DNA from: Pantoea rwandensis
GTDB lineage: Bacteria > Pseudomonadota > Gammaproteobacteria > Enterobacterales > Enterobacteriaceae
Direction: 5' to 3'
Assembly (NCBI RefSeq): GCF_002095475.1
Contig: NZ_MLFR01000004.1
Location: forward strand, 186,001-250,000
Length of the DNA stretch: 64,000 nucleotides
Below, one piece after another: positions 1 to 8,049 of this stretch (its first letter is position 1; each line of letters opens with the position of its first letter). Under the pieces are notes generated by a model. It saw only the letters and a list, made by a program, of their open reading frames with translations. It had not been told where the DNA came from and did not search any database. The position numbers and the translations under genes were made by a program.

Positions 1-1292
1 AGACCCCACTGAAGCTGGCGCGTGCGCTGGAAGCGGCGGGCGTGCCGGTTATCGGTACCAGCCCGGATGCGATTGACCGTGCAGAAGACCGTGAGCGTTT
101 CCAGCAGGCTGTTGATCGTCTGAACCTGAAGCAACCGGCTAATGCCACCGTTGCGACGCTGGAGCAAGCCGTCGAGAAAGCCGCAGGCATCGGTTATCCG
201 CTGGTGGTGCGTCCTTCTTATGTTCTGGGCGGCCGCGCGATGGAAATCGTTTATGACGAAATCGACCTGAAGCGTTACTTCCAAAATGCGGTTTCTGTAT
301 CCAACGATGCACCAGTGTTGCTGGATCGCTTCCTGGACGACGCTGTCGAAGTGGATGTTGATGCGATTTGCGACGGTGAGCGCGTGCTGATTGGCGGCAT
401 CATGGAGCACATCGAACAAGCTGGCGTGCACTCAGGTGACTCAGCGTGTTCATTGCCGGCTTATACGCTGAGCACCGAAATCCAGAACGTGATGCGTCAG
501 CAGGTCGAGAAACTGGCCTTCGAGCTGAACGTGCGCGGTTTGATGAACGTGCAGTTCGCGGTGAAGGACAACGAGGTTTATCTGATTGAGGTGAACCCAC
601 GTGCGGCGCGTACCGTGCCATTCGTGTCTAAAGCGACCGGCGTACCTTTAGCGAAAGTGGCAGCACGTGTGATGGCAGGTAAAACCCTGGCGGAGCAGGG
701 CGTCACGAAAGAAATCATTCCACCGTATTACTCGGTGAAAGAAGTGGTTCTGCCGTTCAACAAGTTCCAGGGCGTTGACCCTATCCTTGGCCCAGAAATG
801 CGTTCTACTGGTGAAGTGATGGGTGTCGGCCGTACCTTCGCTGAAGCGTTTGCCAAAGCGATGCTGGGTGCGCAGAGCAATATGAAGAAAACCGGTCGCG
901 CTCTGCTGTCAGTGCGTGAAGGTGACAAGAAGCGCATTGTTGACCTGGCCGCTAAGTTGCAGAAGTTTGGCTTTGAGCTGGACGCGACGCACGGTACGGC
1001 TGTGGTGCTGGGTGAAGCAGGTATCAACCCTCGCTTGGTCAACAAGGTGCATGAAGGTCGCCCGCACATTCAGGATCGCCTGAAGAACGGTGAATACACT
1101 TACATCGTCAATACCACTGCGGGTCGTCAGGCGATTGAGGACTCAAAACTGATTCGCCGCAGTGCGCTGCAATATAAAGTGCACTACGACACCACGCTGA
1201 ACGGTGGTTTTGCTACCGCGATGTCGTTGAATGCAGACCCGACTGAAAAAGTGATCTCGGTGCAGGAAATGCATGCATTAATTAAAGGCTAA
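1..1292 (+). CDS. carB: Carbamoyl-phosphate synthase large subunit, 3' part
   Basis: Partial gene, cut by the window start; the first complete codon begins at base 3. About 430 C-terminal residues are present of a protein that has 1073 in E. coli. CarB joins bicarbonate, ammonia (from CarA) and two ATP to make carbamoyl phosphate for arginine and pyrimidine synthesis in the cytoplasm. The visible part covers most of the second ATP-grasp half, with the nucleotide-binding stretch [12 protein letters not shown], and the C-terminal MGS-like domain that binds the allosteric effectors (UMP, IMP, ornithine). It ends [10 protein letters not shown], close to the E. coli end. A strong terminator follows within 20 bases, so this is the end of the carAB transcript. 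Identification is by near-identity of long stretches to the E. coli protein as I know it. Confidence 0.98.
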   Translation, partial: TPLKLARALEAAGVPVIGTSPDAIDRAEDRERFQQAVDRLNLKQPANATVATLEQAVEKAAGIGYPLVVRPSYVLGGRAMEIVYDEIDLKRYFQNAVSVSNDAPVLLDRFLDDAVEVDVDAICDGERVLIGGIMEHIEQAGVHSGDSACSLPAYTLSTEIQNVMRQQVEKLAFELNVRGLMNVQFAVKDNEVYLIEVNPRAARTVPFVSKATGVPLAKVAARVMAGKTLAEQGVTKEIIPPYYSVKEVVLPFNKFQGVDPILGPEMRSTGEVMGVGRTFAEAFAKAMLGAQSNMKKTGRALLSVREGDKKRIVDLAAKLQKFGFELDATHGTAVVLGEAGINPRLVNKVHEGRPHIQDRLKNGEYTYIVNTTAGRQAIEDSKLIRRSALQYKVHYDTTLNGGFATAMSLNADPTEKVISVQEMHALIKG

Positions 1293-1311
1293 TCAGTCCT
1301 TTAGTCAAAAT

Positions 1312-1341
1312 AAAACGGTTCCTTCGGGAGCCGTTTTTTTT
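1312..1341 (+). terminator. Rho-independent terminator after carB
   Basis: An 11-pair stem (AAAACGGTTCC with GGAGCCGTTTT, one G-U pair) around a TTCG tetraloop is followed by a run of eight T. It lies 20 bases after the carB stop. The hairpin is almost the same as the one after the next gene, the porin. Confidence 0.93.
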
Positions 1342-1461
1342 GTTCATTTACCGTGGGTTTAATAACGTTATGTGTTAAAAATCTATTGATTTGACATAAT
1401 ATTTATCAGTTGATGCGGAAATTGTTACATCCAGGATTATTCGCACAAATTTATAAATAAG

Positions 1462-1525
1462 ATCCCAGTAAACGCACCGTACTATCTCGGACGCTCATTA
1501 ATAGAGCGCTCACCTTAACTGGGAT
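1462..1525 (+). promoter_or_regulatory. Structured leader of the porin gene, pairing over the ribosome binding site
   Basis: ATCCCAGT (1462-1469) is the exact reverse complement of ACTGGGAT (1518-1525). The right arm contains the only Shine-Dalgarno-like bases (GGGA, 1521-1524) before the porin ATG at 1533. Inside the loop a second stem pairs CGCTC (1492-1496) with GAGCG (1504-1508). A TATAAA box at 1452-1457 would place the transcript start close to the left arm. No convincing -35 was found; a TTGACA at 1391-1396 lacks a -10 at the right distance. The structure is seen in the sequence; a regulatory role is inferred. Confidence 0.45.
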
Positions 1526-1532
1526 ATAAAAA

Positions 1533-2675
1533 ATGAAAATGCGTGCTTTCACCCTCAGCGCAGTGGCTGCGTTATTAGTCGCTGCGCCTCTCGCCAGCCA
1601 GGCGGAAATTACTCTGCTCAAGCAGGATCCGCAGGCGGGCGATCCACTCAGCCGTCTTGATTTCAAAGTGGGCGGTAGTATTCGTCCGCAGTTCCAACAC
1701 CAGGCCGGTGTAAACGATAAGTCTTACAAGCGTAATGGTTACGATGGCGGTTCACGTTTCCGTTTCTCTGCTGACTACTACCTGTTTGATGATATTAGCT
1801 GGGTCAGCTACTACGAGCTGGGTGTGAACTTCCCGGCTTGGTGGGGTTGGGACAATCACCATGCAGATGGTCAGAACAACACCACGCGTCGCCAGCTGTA
1901 CACCGGTCTGAAAAGCAAAACCTGGGGTCAGTTGACCTTTGGTCAGCAAAACAGCGTTTACTATGATGTGGTTGGCGCGAAGACCGATATCTGGGACTAC
2001 GATATGTTGGCTCAGGCACCGGGCAACGGCATCAACGGCGATTACGACGGATCATACCGTTCACGCAAGATGCTGAAGTACAAAAACACCTTCGGCGACG
2101 TTGATGTTTATGCTTCATACCTGTTTGAAGACAACAACTACCTGCCAGGTAATGGCCTGCGTTACAAGCGTAAAGGCGGCGGCTCACTGGGTGTGAACTA
2201 TCACATTACTAAAGACCTGGCTTGGGGTACGGCGTGGAACTACACCCGTGCTGATATCCATAACCCGAGCACGGGCGAAAGCAAAGATTACGACCAGAAC
2301 ATCTATGGCACCGCGCTGAGCTGGACGCCAGATAACTGGACGCTGTCTGCGGGTGCGGGCTGGTACCAGAACTTCTCACCAACCAAACGTAACACCGTGA
2401 ATAACTACTTCGCGGATGATGCGTGGGGCGTGGAATACTTCGCGGGTTACAAATTCGCTATCGACCAGTATGCGGTTAAATCTATCCAGCCTTACTTCAT
2501 GGGCGACCGTCTGGAGTTCGTCAATGGACGTAACTACAAACGTATCGACAATGGCGTAGGTATCAGCACCAAGCTGGATTACGGCTTCCAGGTGGATTAC
2601 GAATACGTGATCACCTCTAGCACCGACAAATCACTGGGTAACATGAACCTGGTGCGTCTGCGCTACGATTTCTAA
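1533..2675 (+). CDS. Outer-membrane porin, Gram-negative porin family
   Basis: A 380-residue protein. The N-terminus is a classic Sec signal peptide (MKMRAFTLSAVAALLVAAPL, cleavage likely after ASQA near residue 24). The rest has alternating aromatic and polar strands with many YxF, WxY and GxxxY patches, as in a beta-barrel, and ends RLRYDF with the terminal phenylalanine read by the BAM complex. It should form a passive channel in the outer membrane. It is not a close OmpC/OmpF copy, since the usual loop 3 and N-terminal strand motifs are not obvious. I cannot say whether it is a general porin or a sugar or oligosaccharide channel of the KdgM or OprD kind. It stands alone between two terminators, so it is monocistronic. 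Its place between carB and folA is not found in E. coli K-12. Confidence 0.85.
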   Translation: MKMRAFTLSAVAALLVAAPLASQAEITLLKQDPQAGDPLSRLDFKVGGSIRPQFQHQAGVNDKSYKRNGYDGGSRFRFSADYYLFDDISWVSYYELGVNFPAWWGWDNHHADGQNNTTRRQLYTGLKSKTWGQLTFGQQNSVYYDVVGAKTDIWDYDMLAQAPGNGINGDYDGSYRSRKMLKYKNTFGDVDVYASYLFEDNNYLPGNGLRYKRKGGGSLGVNYHITKDLAWGTAWNYTRADIHNPSTGESKDYDQNIYGTALSWTPDNWTLSAGAGWYQNFSPTKRNTVNNYFADDAWGVEYFAGYKFAIDQYAVKSIQPYFMGDRLEFVNGRNYKRIDNGVGISTKLDYGFQVDYEYVITSSTDKSLGNMNLVRLRYDF

Positions 2676-2685
2676 TCGTGTTTGC

Positions 2686-2711
2686 AACGGCTCCTGCGGG
2701 AGCCGTTTTTC
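2686..2711 (+). terminator. Rho-independent terminator after the porin gene
   Basis: A 9-pair stem (AACGGCTCC with GGAGCCGTT) around TGCG is followed by TTTTTC. It sits 10 bases after the stop codon. Confidence 0.92.
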
Positions 2712-2901
2712 TTTGTCGCATAGAGTGCGCTTTTCTTTACACTCTGCCACGCCATACCACCATTTCACCCTGAATTGTGCCGTTGCGTTGGACTATTCTG
2801 GCGCCTCTTCCCGGTTTAACCGTGAAAGTCGGTGTAAAACTCTGTCCAATAACAAAAATGCGGTCGCATAGGAGCTTTACGCAAATAGCGGGGTCGGCCT
2901 A

Positions 2902-2930
2902 TCGACGAAACTTTCGCCTTTACGTATGAT
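2902..2930 (+). promoter_or_regulatory. Probable folA promoter
   Basis: TCGACG (2902-2907), a 17-base spacer and TATGAT (2925-2930, 5 of 6 consensus bases) give a sigma-70 promoter. The start would lie near 2937, leaving a leader of about 25 bases before the folA ATG. Nothing else notable was seen in 2712-2901. Confidence 0.5.
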
Positions 2931-2961
2931 GGCGCCAATTTTTTCCTGTAGGTCTTTTAAC

Positions 2962-3441
2962 ATGATTAGTCTGATCGCAGCACTGGCAGCCGATCGCATT
3001 ATTGGTATGGAAAATGCCATGCCATGGAACCTGCCAGCAGATTTGGCGTGGTTCAAACGTCATACGCTGAATAAGCCGGTAATTATGGGTCGTTTGACCT
3101 TTGAATCTATCGGTCGTCCACTGCCTGGACGTCTGAATATTGTCGTAAGCAGCAAGCCTGGCACCCATGATGGTGTTACCTGGGTGACCTCACTGGACGA
3201 AGCAGTGAAAGCTGCGGGTGACGTAGAAGAGGTGATGGTTATCGGCGGTGGTCGCATTTACGAACAGATGCTGGCCCGTGCGGATCGTCTTTACCTGACC
3301 CATATTGATGCTGAAGTTGAAGGCGACACCCAGTTCCCGGATTACGAGCCGGATGAGTGGCAATCGACCTTCAGTGAGTTCCACGATGCCGATGCACAGA
3401 ACTCACACAGCTACTGCTTCGAGATTCTCGATCGCCGCTGA
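2962..3441 (+). CDS. folA: Dihydrofolate reductase
   Basis: 159 residues, the same length as E. coli FolA. It reduces dihydrofolate to tetrahydrofolate with NADPH and is the target of trimethoprim. The proton-donating Asp27 (LPADLAWF), the Met20-loop stretch [19 protein letters not shown] for cofactor binding and [10 protein letters not shown] near the C-terminus are all present. The start at 2962 matches the family N-terminus MISLIAALA; an in-frame ATG 12 codons earlier lies at the promoter -10 box and is rejected. Against E. coli, residues 45 and 47 of the MGRHTWES stretch are Leu and Phe instead of His and Trp. His45 helps hold the NADPH 2'-phosphate in E. coli, so cofactor binding may differ slightly. 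The gene is monocistronic and faces apaH across a shared terminator. Confidence 0.98.
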   Translation: MISLIAALAADRIIGMENAMPWNLPADLAWFKRHTLNKPVIMGRLTFESIGRPLPGRLNIVVSSKPGTHDGVTWVTSLDEAVKAAGDVEEVMVIGGGRIYEQMLARADRLYLTHIDAEVEGDTQFPDYEPDEWQSTFSEFHDADAQNSHSYCFEILDRR

Positions 3442-3450
3442 TGTTTGCCT

Positions 3451-3560
3451 GGTGCGCATGAATGCGCACCCTACGAAAACCGCATCGAACAATGTAGGGT
3501 CGCCATTAATGGCGACCGAAATGCGCTTAAGTGACAAGCATGACGCTATTAATGGCGAAC
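3451..3560. repeat. Cluster of intergenic palindromes
   Basis: Between folA and apaH are two 20-base palindromes facing each other: GGTGCGC-ATGAAT-GCGCACC (3451-3470, followed by CTAC) and GTAG followed by GGTCGCC-ATTAAT-GGCGACC (3498-3517). A decayed third copy, CGCTATTAATGGCGAAC, is at 3544-3560. The CTAC...GTAG symmetry makes the pair look like one mobile repeat unit of the REP or BIME kind. I recall similar short palindromes as common between genes of Pantoea, Erwinia and Serratia; that recollection has not been checked. Confidence 0.6.
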
Positions 3561-3565
3561 GAAAA

Positions 3566-3593
3566 AAGCCCCGCTTACGCAGCGGGGCTTTTT
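3566..3593. terminator. Bidirectional terminator between folA and apaH
   Basis: A perfect 10-pair stem (AAGCCCCGCT with AGCGGGGCTT) encloses TACGC. It has T-runs on the plus strand and an A-run on its left side, so it can stop both folA and the apaH-end transcripts. Confidence 0.9.
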
Positions 3594-3595
3594 AT

Positions 3596-4465
3596 TTATG
3601 ACATATCGCTCAGTGGCGGATGCGCACTGACGGCGCTTTCAGCCATTGCCTGAATACGATTGGATGCCTGCACGTAATATTGCATGGTTTCCCAATGCAA
3701 CAGGGTGAGGGTGCCGCCCCAGCAGCAGCCGGTATCCAGCCCAATCACGTGGTCGGGGGTGCCTTTGCCTTCGAGCGAGGCCCAGTGTCCAAATACCTGC
3801 GTGTACTCACTCCCCATCTTGCCCGGCACAAGGAACCAAGGTTTCAACGGCGGTGGGGCCGAATTAGGCGCTTCTTTGCAGATCATGTCTAGCTGCCCGT
3901 TAGGGAAACAGAAACGCATGCGTGTAAATGCGTTCGTGCTAAAGCGCAGGCGAGCGAGGCCACTTAGCTCTGGTGTCCAGTTGTTCGGCATGTCGCCGTA
4001 CATGGCATCAAGAAACAGGGGATAGGTGTCGCTGGAGAGAACCGCTTCTACCTCACGAGCGCACAGCTTGGCTGTCTCAAGATCCCACTGTGGGGTGATA
4101 CCTGCATGTGCCATTAGCAATTTCTTGCTCTCATCCACCTGCAACAGCGGTTGGCGACGCAACCAGTTAATCAGCTCATCCGCATCGTGCGCTTCCAACA
4201 AAGGTGTCAGACGATCTTTGGGTTTATTGCGGCTGATGCCGGCATAGACCGCCAGCAGATGCAGATCGTGATTGCCGAGCACCAGGCGCACGCAATCCCC
4301 CAGCGATTTCACGTAGCGCAGCACATCGAGTGAGCCCGGGCCGCGCGCGACTAAGTCACCGGTTAACCAAAGCTCGTCTTGCTGCGGATCGAAATCAACC
4401 TGCGCCAATAGCGCACGTAGCTCGTCATAACAGCCGTGAATATCGCCAATCAGGTATGTACTCAT
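3596..4465 (-). CDS. apaH: Bis(5'-nucleosyl)-tetraphosphatase, symmetrical
   Basis: 289 residues (E. coli 280). It splits Ap4A into two ADP, limiting dinucleoside polyphosphates that rise under stress, and also removes Np4 caps from RNA. The metallophosphatase motifs are in order: GDIHGC (residues 7-12), [12 protein letters not shown] and later the HAGI and GHWAS stretches. The last 20 or so residues (after the QYYVQASN region) are slightly longer than in E. coli. It is the last gene of the lptD-surA-pdxA-rsmA-apaG-apaH string, but is set 53 bases from apaG by a GC-rich hairpin, whereas I recall much tighter spacing in E. coli. The Shine-Dalgarno before the ATG is weak. Confidence 0.97.
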   Translation of the reverse strand: MSTYLIGDIHGCYDELRALLAQVDFDPQQDELWLTGDLVARGPGSLDVLRYVKSLGDCVRLVLGNHDLHLLAVYAGISRNKPKDRLTPLLEAHDADELINWLRRQPLLQVDESKKLLMAHAGITPQWDLETAKLCAREVEAVLSSDTYPLFLDAMYGDMPNNWTPELSGLARLRFSTNAFTRMRFCFPNGQLDMICKEAPNSAPPPLKPWFLVPGKMGSEYTQVFGHWASLEGKGTPDHVIGLDTGCCWGGTLTLLHWETMQYYVQASNRIQAMAESAVSAHPPLSDMS

Positions 4466-4488
4466 TAGGTCAGTCCGATCAAAACGCG

Positions 4489-4509
4489 CCGCCCGGACAG
4501 GCCGGGCGG
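4489..4509 (-). promoter_or_regulatory. GC-rich hairpin in the apaG-apaH spacer
   Basis: CCGCCCGG (4489-4496) pairs perfectly with CCGGGCGG (4502-4509) around a 5-base loop. Read on the minus strand, the stem is followed by CGCG and only four T, so it would be at best a partial terminator. It could lower apaH expression or mark an mRNA end. Confidence 0.5.
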
Positions 4510-4518
4510 AGGGGGGGA

Positions 4519-4896
4519 TTAATGTATGTGGGTTTGCACCGCGAGTCGGAACACCGGGATTTCAACGTGAAACTCTTCACCGGCATCGTCGACCATCACA
4601 TAGTGTCCTTGCATGGTGCCCATCGGGGTTTCCAGTATCGCACCGCTGGTGTACTGATATTCGCCGCCTGCAGCAATGTGCGGTTGTTCGCCAACCACAC
4701 CTTCACCCTGAACTTCAGTCTCACGACCGTTGCCATTAGTGATAAGCCAGTAGCGGCTGAGCAGCTGAACGTTATTGCGTCCCAGATTACGAATGGTGAT
4801 GGTGTAGGCAAACACGTAGCGATCCTCGTCGGGCAAGGATTGTGATTCCACATATTGACTCAATACATGAATACAGACGCGGGCCAGTTCACTCAT
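4519..4896 (-). CDS. apaG: ApaG, DUF525 / ApaG-domain protein
   Basis: 125 residues, the same as E. coli ApaG. The fold is a fibronectin-III-like beta sandwich; the stretches [45 protein letters not shown] and MQGHYVM are the family signature. Its biochemical role is not settled: it is linked to magnesium and cobalt homeostasis phenotypes and binds nucleotides in some species. The start [10 protein letters not shown] at 4896 matches the family length; an in-frame upstream ATG lies inside rsmA and is rejected. It follows rsmA by 4 bases and is certainly co-transcribed with it. Confidence 0.96.
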   Translation of the reverse strand: MSELARVCIHVLSQYVESQSLPDEDRYVFAYTITIRNLGRNNVQLLSRYWLITNGNGRETEVQGEGVVGEQPHIAAGGEYQYTSGAILETPMGTMQGHYVMVDDAGEEFHVEIPVFRLAVQTHIH

Positions 4897-4900
4897 ACAC

Positions 4901-5725
4901 TCAATTCTCCGGGTTTTCAGCCTGATGATTGCCCAGCCAGTTTGCCAGTTGGCAGTACTGTGCCACGGTGACATTTTCTGCACGCAGCGAGGCGTCAATG
5001 TTTAATTCGTCCAAAGCACCTGCCGTAAACATATGTGCAAGGCTGTTGCGCAGGGTTTTACGACGTTTACCAAAGGCTTCTGTGGTAATACGGCTCAGCA
5101 GACGAATATCGCTAACGGGGTACGGCGGCTCTGGGTAAGGCATCAAACGCACCACGGCTGAATCAACTTTAGGTGCCGGCGTAAAGGATTCTGGTGGAAC
5201 CTCCAGCACCGGAATCACCTGGCAGTAGTACTGCGCCATGACGGTCAGGCGACCATAAGCTTTGCTACCTGGGCCGGCGACCAAACGATTAACCACTTCT
5301 TTCTGCAGCATGAAGTGCATATCTTTAATCGAACCAGTATAGCTGAAAAGGTGGAACATCAGCGGCGTGGAGATATTGTAAGGCAGGTTGCCAAACACAC
5401 GCAGCGGCTGACCTTTCTCTTTTGCCAGTGCCGAGAAATCGAAGGTCATGGCATCTTGCTGGTAAATGGTCAGCTTAGGTCCGAGGAACGGATGGGTCTG
5501 CAAACGCGCGGCCAGATCGCGATCCAGCTCAACAACGGTCAGTTCATCGAGGCGCTCGCCCACCGGTTCAGTTAAGGCACCAAGGCCGGGACCAATCTCC
5601 ACAATCGCTTCTCCCTTCTGCGGGTGAATAGCGGAGACAATGCTGTCGATAATGTACTGATCGTTCAGGAAGTTCTGCCCGAAACGTTTACGGGCAAAAT
5701 GCCCCTGATGGACGCGATTATTCAT
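4901..5725 (-). CDS. rsmA: 16S rRNA (adenine1518/1519-N6)-dimethyltransferase
   Basis: 274 residues (E. coli KsgA 273). It uses S-adenosylmethionine to dimethylate two neighbouring adenines in the 3' hairpin of 16S rRNA late in 30S assembly; loss gives kasugamycin resistance. The Rossmann-fold SAM site shows in GQNFL and [10 protein letters not shown], followed by VELDRDLA. The catalytic NLPYN motif (about residues 113-117) and the C-terminal helical [10 protein letters not shown] rRNA-contact region are intact. The start overlaps the end of pdxA by 8 bases, which implies translational coupling. The gene is also called ksgA. Confidence 0.98.
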   Translation of the reverse strand: MNNRVHQGHFARKRFGQNFLNDQYIIDSIVSAIHPQKGEAIVEIGPGLGALTEPVGERLDELTVVELDRDLAARLQTHPFLGPKLTIYQQDAMTFDFSALAKEKGQPLRVFGNLPYNISTPLMFHLFSYTGSIKDMHFMLQKEVVNRLVAGPGSKAYGRLTVMAQYYCQVIPVLEVPPESFTPAPKVDSAVVRLMPYPEPPYPVSDIRLLSRITTEAFGKRRKTLRNSLAHMFTAGALDELNIDASLRAENVTVAQYCQLANWLGNHQAENPEN

Positions 5726-6710
5726 TACTGCTCTTGATCATAGTGATGGCGAGATTAAGCGCCGTGATAAAGCTGCCCGGTTCTGCCTTCCCTTGGCCGG
5801 CTAATTCCAGCGCGGTACCATGGTCGACAGAAGTTCGGATAAAGGGAAGGCCAAGGGTGATATTCACCGCGCGACCAAACCCCTGATATTTTAGCACCGG
5901 TAAGCCTTGGTCGTGATACATCGCCAAAACGGCATCGGCATGTTGCAGATATTTCGGCTGGAACAGCGTATCCGCTGGTAAGGGGCCGGTAAGCTGGATA
6001 CCTTGCTGACGTAATTCATCAAGCGCCGGAATAATGGTATCAATCTCTTCACGGCCCATATGGCCGCTTTCACCTGCGTGCGGGTTCAAGCCGCAGACGA
6101 AAATGTGTGGCTGCGGTATACCAAATTTTTGCTGTAAATCCTGATGCAGAATAGTGATCACTTCATGCAGGCTGTCACGGGTGATGGCATCAGATACATC
6201 CTTGAGTGGCAGGTGCGTAGTGGCCAATGCCACCCGCAACTCTTCCGTTGCCAGCATCATCACCACGCGATCGCCACCTGCGCGATCGGCAAAGAATTCG
6301 GTATGGCCGGTAAACGGAATGCCAGCGTCGTTGATCACGCCTTTATGCACTGGGCCGGTAATCAGCGCAGCGAACTCGCCATTCAGGCAGCCGTCACAGG
6401 CACGTGCCAGCGTTTCCAGTACATAGTGACCATTTGCCACCGTCAGCTCGCCGGGAGTCACGGGCTGCGCAGTATCGACCTGCAGTAGCGTCAGAGTCCC
6501 TGCTTGCTGCGGTTGTGCGGCAACACCAGGTTGGTAATCACGCAGCGTGAGAGGCAATCCGAGTTGATTGGCGCGCTGAAGCAAGAGATGGCCATCGACA
6601 CAAACCACCAGCTCAACTGGCCAGTCAAGCTGGGCCAGTTGAACGGCAAGGTCTGGACCAATCCCGGCGGGTTCGCCGGGTGTAATCACAACACGATAAT
6701 TACTGGCCAT
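5718..6710 (-). CDS. pdxA: 4-hydroxythreonine-4-phosphate dehydrogenase
   Basis: 330 residues (E. coli 329). It oxidises 4-phosphohydroxy-L-threonine with NAD; the product then feeds PdxJ in pyridoxal 5'-phosphate synthesis. The divalent-metal ligands are visible as the histidines of [21 protein letters not shown] and [11 protein letters not shown]. The substrate region [21 protein letters not shown] is conserved (named by its ends GPVHKG and TGHTEF). The gene overlaps surA upstream by 11 bases and rsmA downstream by 8, as in E. coli, so vitamin synthesis, rRNA methylation and outer-membrane assembly share one transcript. Confidence 0.98.
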   Translation of the reverse strand: MASNYRVVITPGEPAGIGPDLAVQLAQLDWPVELVVCVDGHLLLQRANQLGLPLTLRDYQPGVAAQPQQAGTLTLLQVDTAQPVTPGELTVANGHYVLETLARACDGCLNGEFAALITGPVHKGVINDAGIPFTGHTEFFADRAGGDRVVMMLATEELRVALATTHLPLKDVSDAITRDSLHEVITILHQDLQQKFGIPQPHIFVCGLNPHAGESGHMGREEIDTIIPALDELRQQGIQLTGPLPADTLFQPKYLQHADAVLAMYHDQGLPVLKYQGFGRAVNITLGLPFIRTSVDHGTALELAGQGKAEPGSFITALNLAITMIKSSNE

Positions 6711-7995
6711 TGCCGTCCAGAATCTTCACGTAAGCACTGGCGCGCTGCTCCTGCATCCACGTCTGCGCTTCTTCAGCAAATTTACGGTTGAACAACAGAC
6801 GGTATGCGCGCTCTTTCTGCGCAGCGTCAGTTTTGTCTACCTGACGGGTGTCCAACAGCTGAATTAAATGCCAGCCGAAGGAAGAGTGGACCGGTTCGCT
6901 GACCTGGCCTTTCTGCAATTTCAGCAGCGCATCGCGGAATGCCGGATCGTAGATGTCAGGCGTTGCCCAGCCGAGATCGCCACCTTGGTTGGCAGATCCG
7001 GGATCGTCAGAGAACTGTTTTGCCGCCGCAGCAAAGGTGGTTTTGCCACTCTTGATGTCAGCTGCAATCTGCTCGATCTTCGCTTGTGCCTGCGCATCAG
7101 TGAGGATCGGAGAAGGCTTCAGCAAAATGTGACGCGCATGCACTTCCGTCACAGAGATATTTTTGCTCTCACCGCGCAGATCGTTCACTTTCAGGATATG
7201 GAAACCGACACCTGAACGAATTGGGCCGACGATGTCGCCTTTCTTCGAGGTGCTCAGTGCTTGCGAGAACAGGGTTGGCAACTCTTCAATTTTTGCCCAG
7301 CCCATGTTGCCGCCTTTCAGCGCTTGCGGATCGGCAGAATAGGTTACCGCCAGTTTACCGAAGTCAGCACCGCCTTTCAGTTGTCCTACCAGTTGGCGCG
7401 CCAGCGCTTCCTGATCGTCAACCTGCTGTTGCGAAGGGTTTTCTGGCAATGGCAGCAGGATCTGGCTGACGTTCAACTCAGTGCCTTGGGTATTTTGAGA
7501 ACCCACTTGGGCAGCCAGAGTATCGACTTCCTGCGGCAAGATGGTGACGCGACGGCGCACTTCGTTGTTACGCACTTCAGAAATCAGCATTTCCTGGCGA
7601 ATCTGCGCACGGTAAGCGTTGTAGTTCATACCGTCATAGGCCAGCCGACTGCGCAGCTGATCCATACTCATCTTATTTTGTGCGGCGATATTCTGGATCG
7701 CCTCATCCAACTGCTGATCGCTGACCTGCAGGCCGGCTTTTTCGCCCATCTGAAGAATGATGGCATCCATGACCTGACGCTCAAGAATTTGATGACGCAA
7801 GGTTTTGTCATCAGGTAACTGCTGATGAGCCTGCTGCGCCTGTGATTTCACGGTACGCATCATGTTATCAACGTCACTTTCCAGCACCACACCGTTGTTC
7901 ACAACGGCGGCAACTTTATCCACTTCTTGGGGGGCTGCGAACGCAGTGTTAGCGGTAATCGCTACACCAAGAATCAGCATTCTCCAGTTCTTCAT
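6700..7995 (-). CDS. surA: Periplasmic chaperone and peptidyl-prolyl isomerase SurA
   Basis: 431 residues (E. coli 428). It escorts unfolded outer-membrane proteins, including LptD and porins, across the periplasm to the BAM complex. A signal peptide ([20 protein letters not shown]) is followed by the chaperone module (about 21-170), a first parvulin domain (about 172-275, [10 protein letters not shown] to HILKVNDLR), a second parvulin domain (about 285-385, [10 protein letters not shown] to [10 protein letters not shown]) and a short C-terminal helix. Both parvulin domains keep the GGxxGWA-type motif. It lies 54 bases after lptD, whose product is a client, which fits coordinated expression. 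Confidence 0.98.
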   Translation of the reverse strand: MKNWRMLILGVAITANTAFAAPQEVDKVAAVVNNGVVLESDVDNMMRTVKSQAQQAHQQLPDDKTLRHQILERQVMDAIILQMGEKAGLQVSDQQLDEAIQNIAAQNKMSMDQLRSRLAYDGMNYNAYRAQIRQEMLISEVRNNEVRRRVTILPQEVDTLAAQVGSQNTQGTELNVSQILLPLPENPSQQQVDDQEALARQLVGQLKGGADFGKLAVTYSADPQALKGGNMGWAKIEELPTLFSQALSTSKKGDIVGPIRSGVGFHILKVNDLRGESKNISVTEVHARHILLKPSPILTDAQAQAKIEQIAADIKSGKTTFAAAAKQFSDDPGSANQGGDLGWATPDIYDPAFRDALLKLQKGQVSEPVHSSFGWHLIQLLDTRQVDKTDAAQKERAYRLLFNRKFAEEAQTWMQEQRASAYVKILDGNGQ

Positions 7996-8049
7996 ACTTT
8001 ATCCATTGTTGTTTCCGCACTGCGGGATAGCCTGTCAAACATCACAACA

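Noticed and set aside
1391-1396. TTGACA as -35 box of the porin promoter
   Set aside because: No -10-like hexamer at 16-18 bases; the TATAAA at 1452 is too far away.
3305-3601. 98-codon plus-strand frame from folA into the terminator
   Set aside because: Overlaps folA in another frame and runs through palindromic repeats and the terminator stem.
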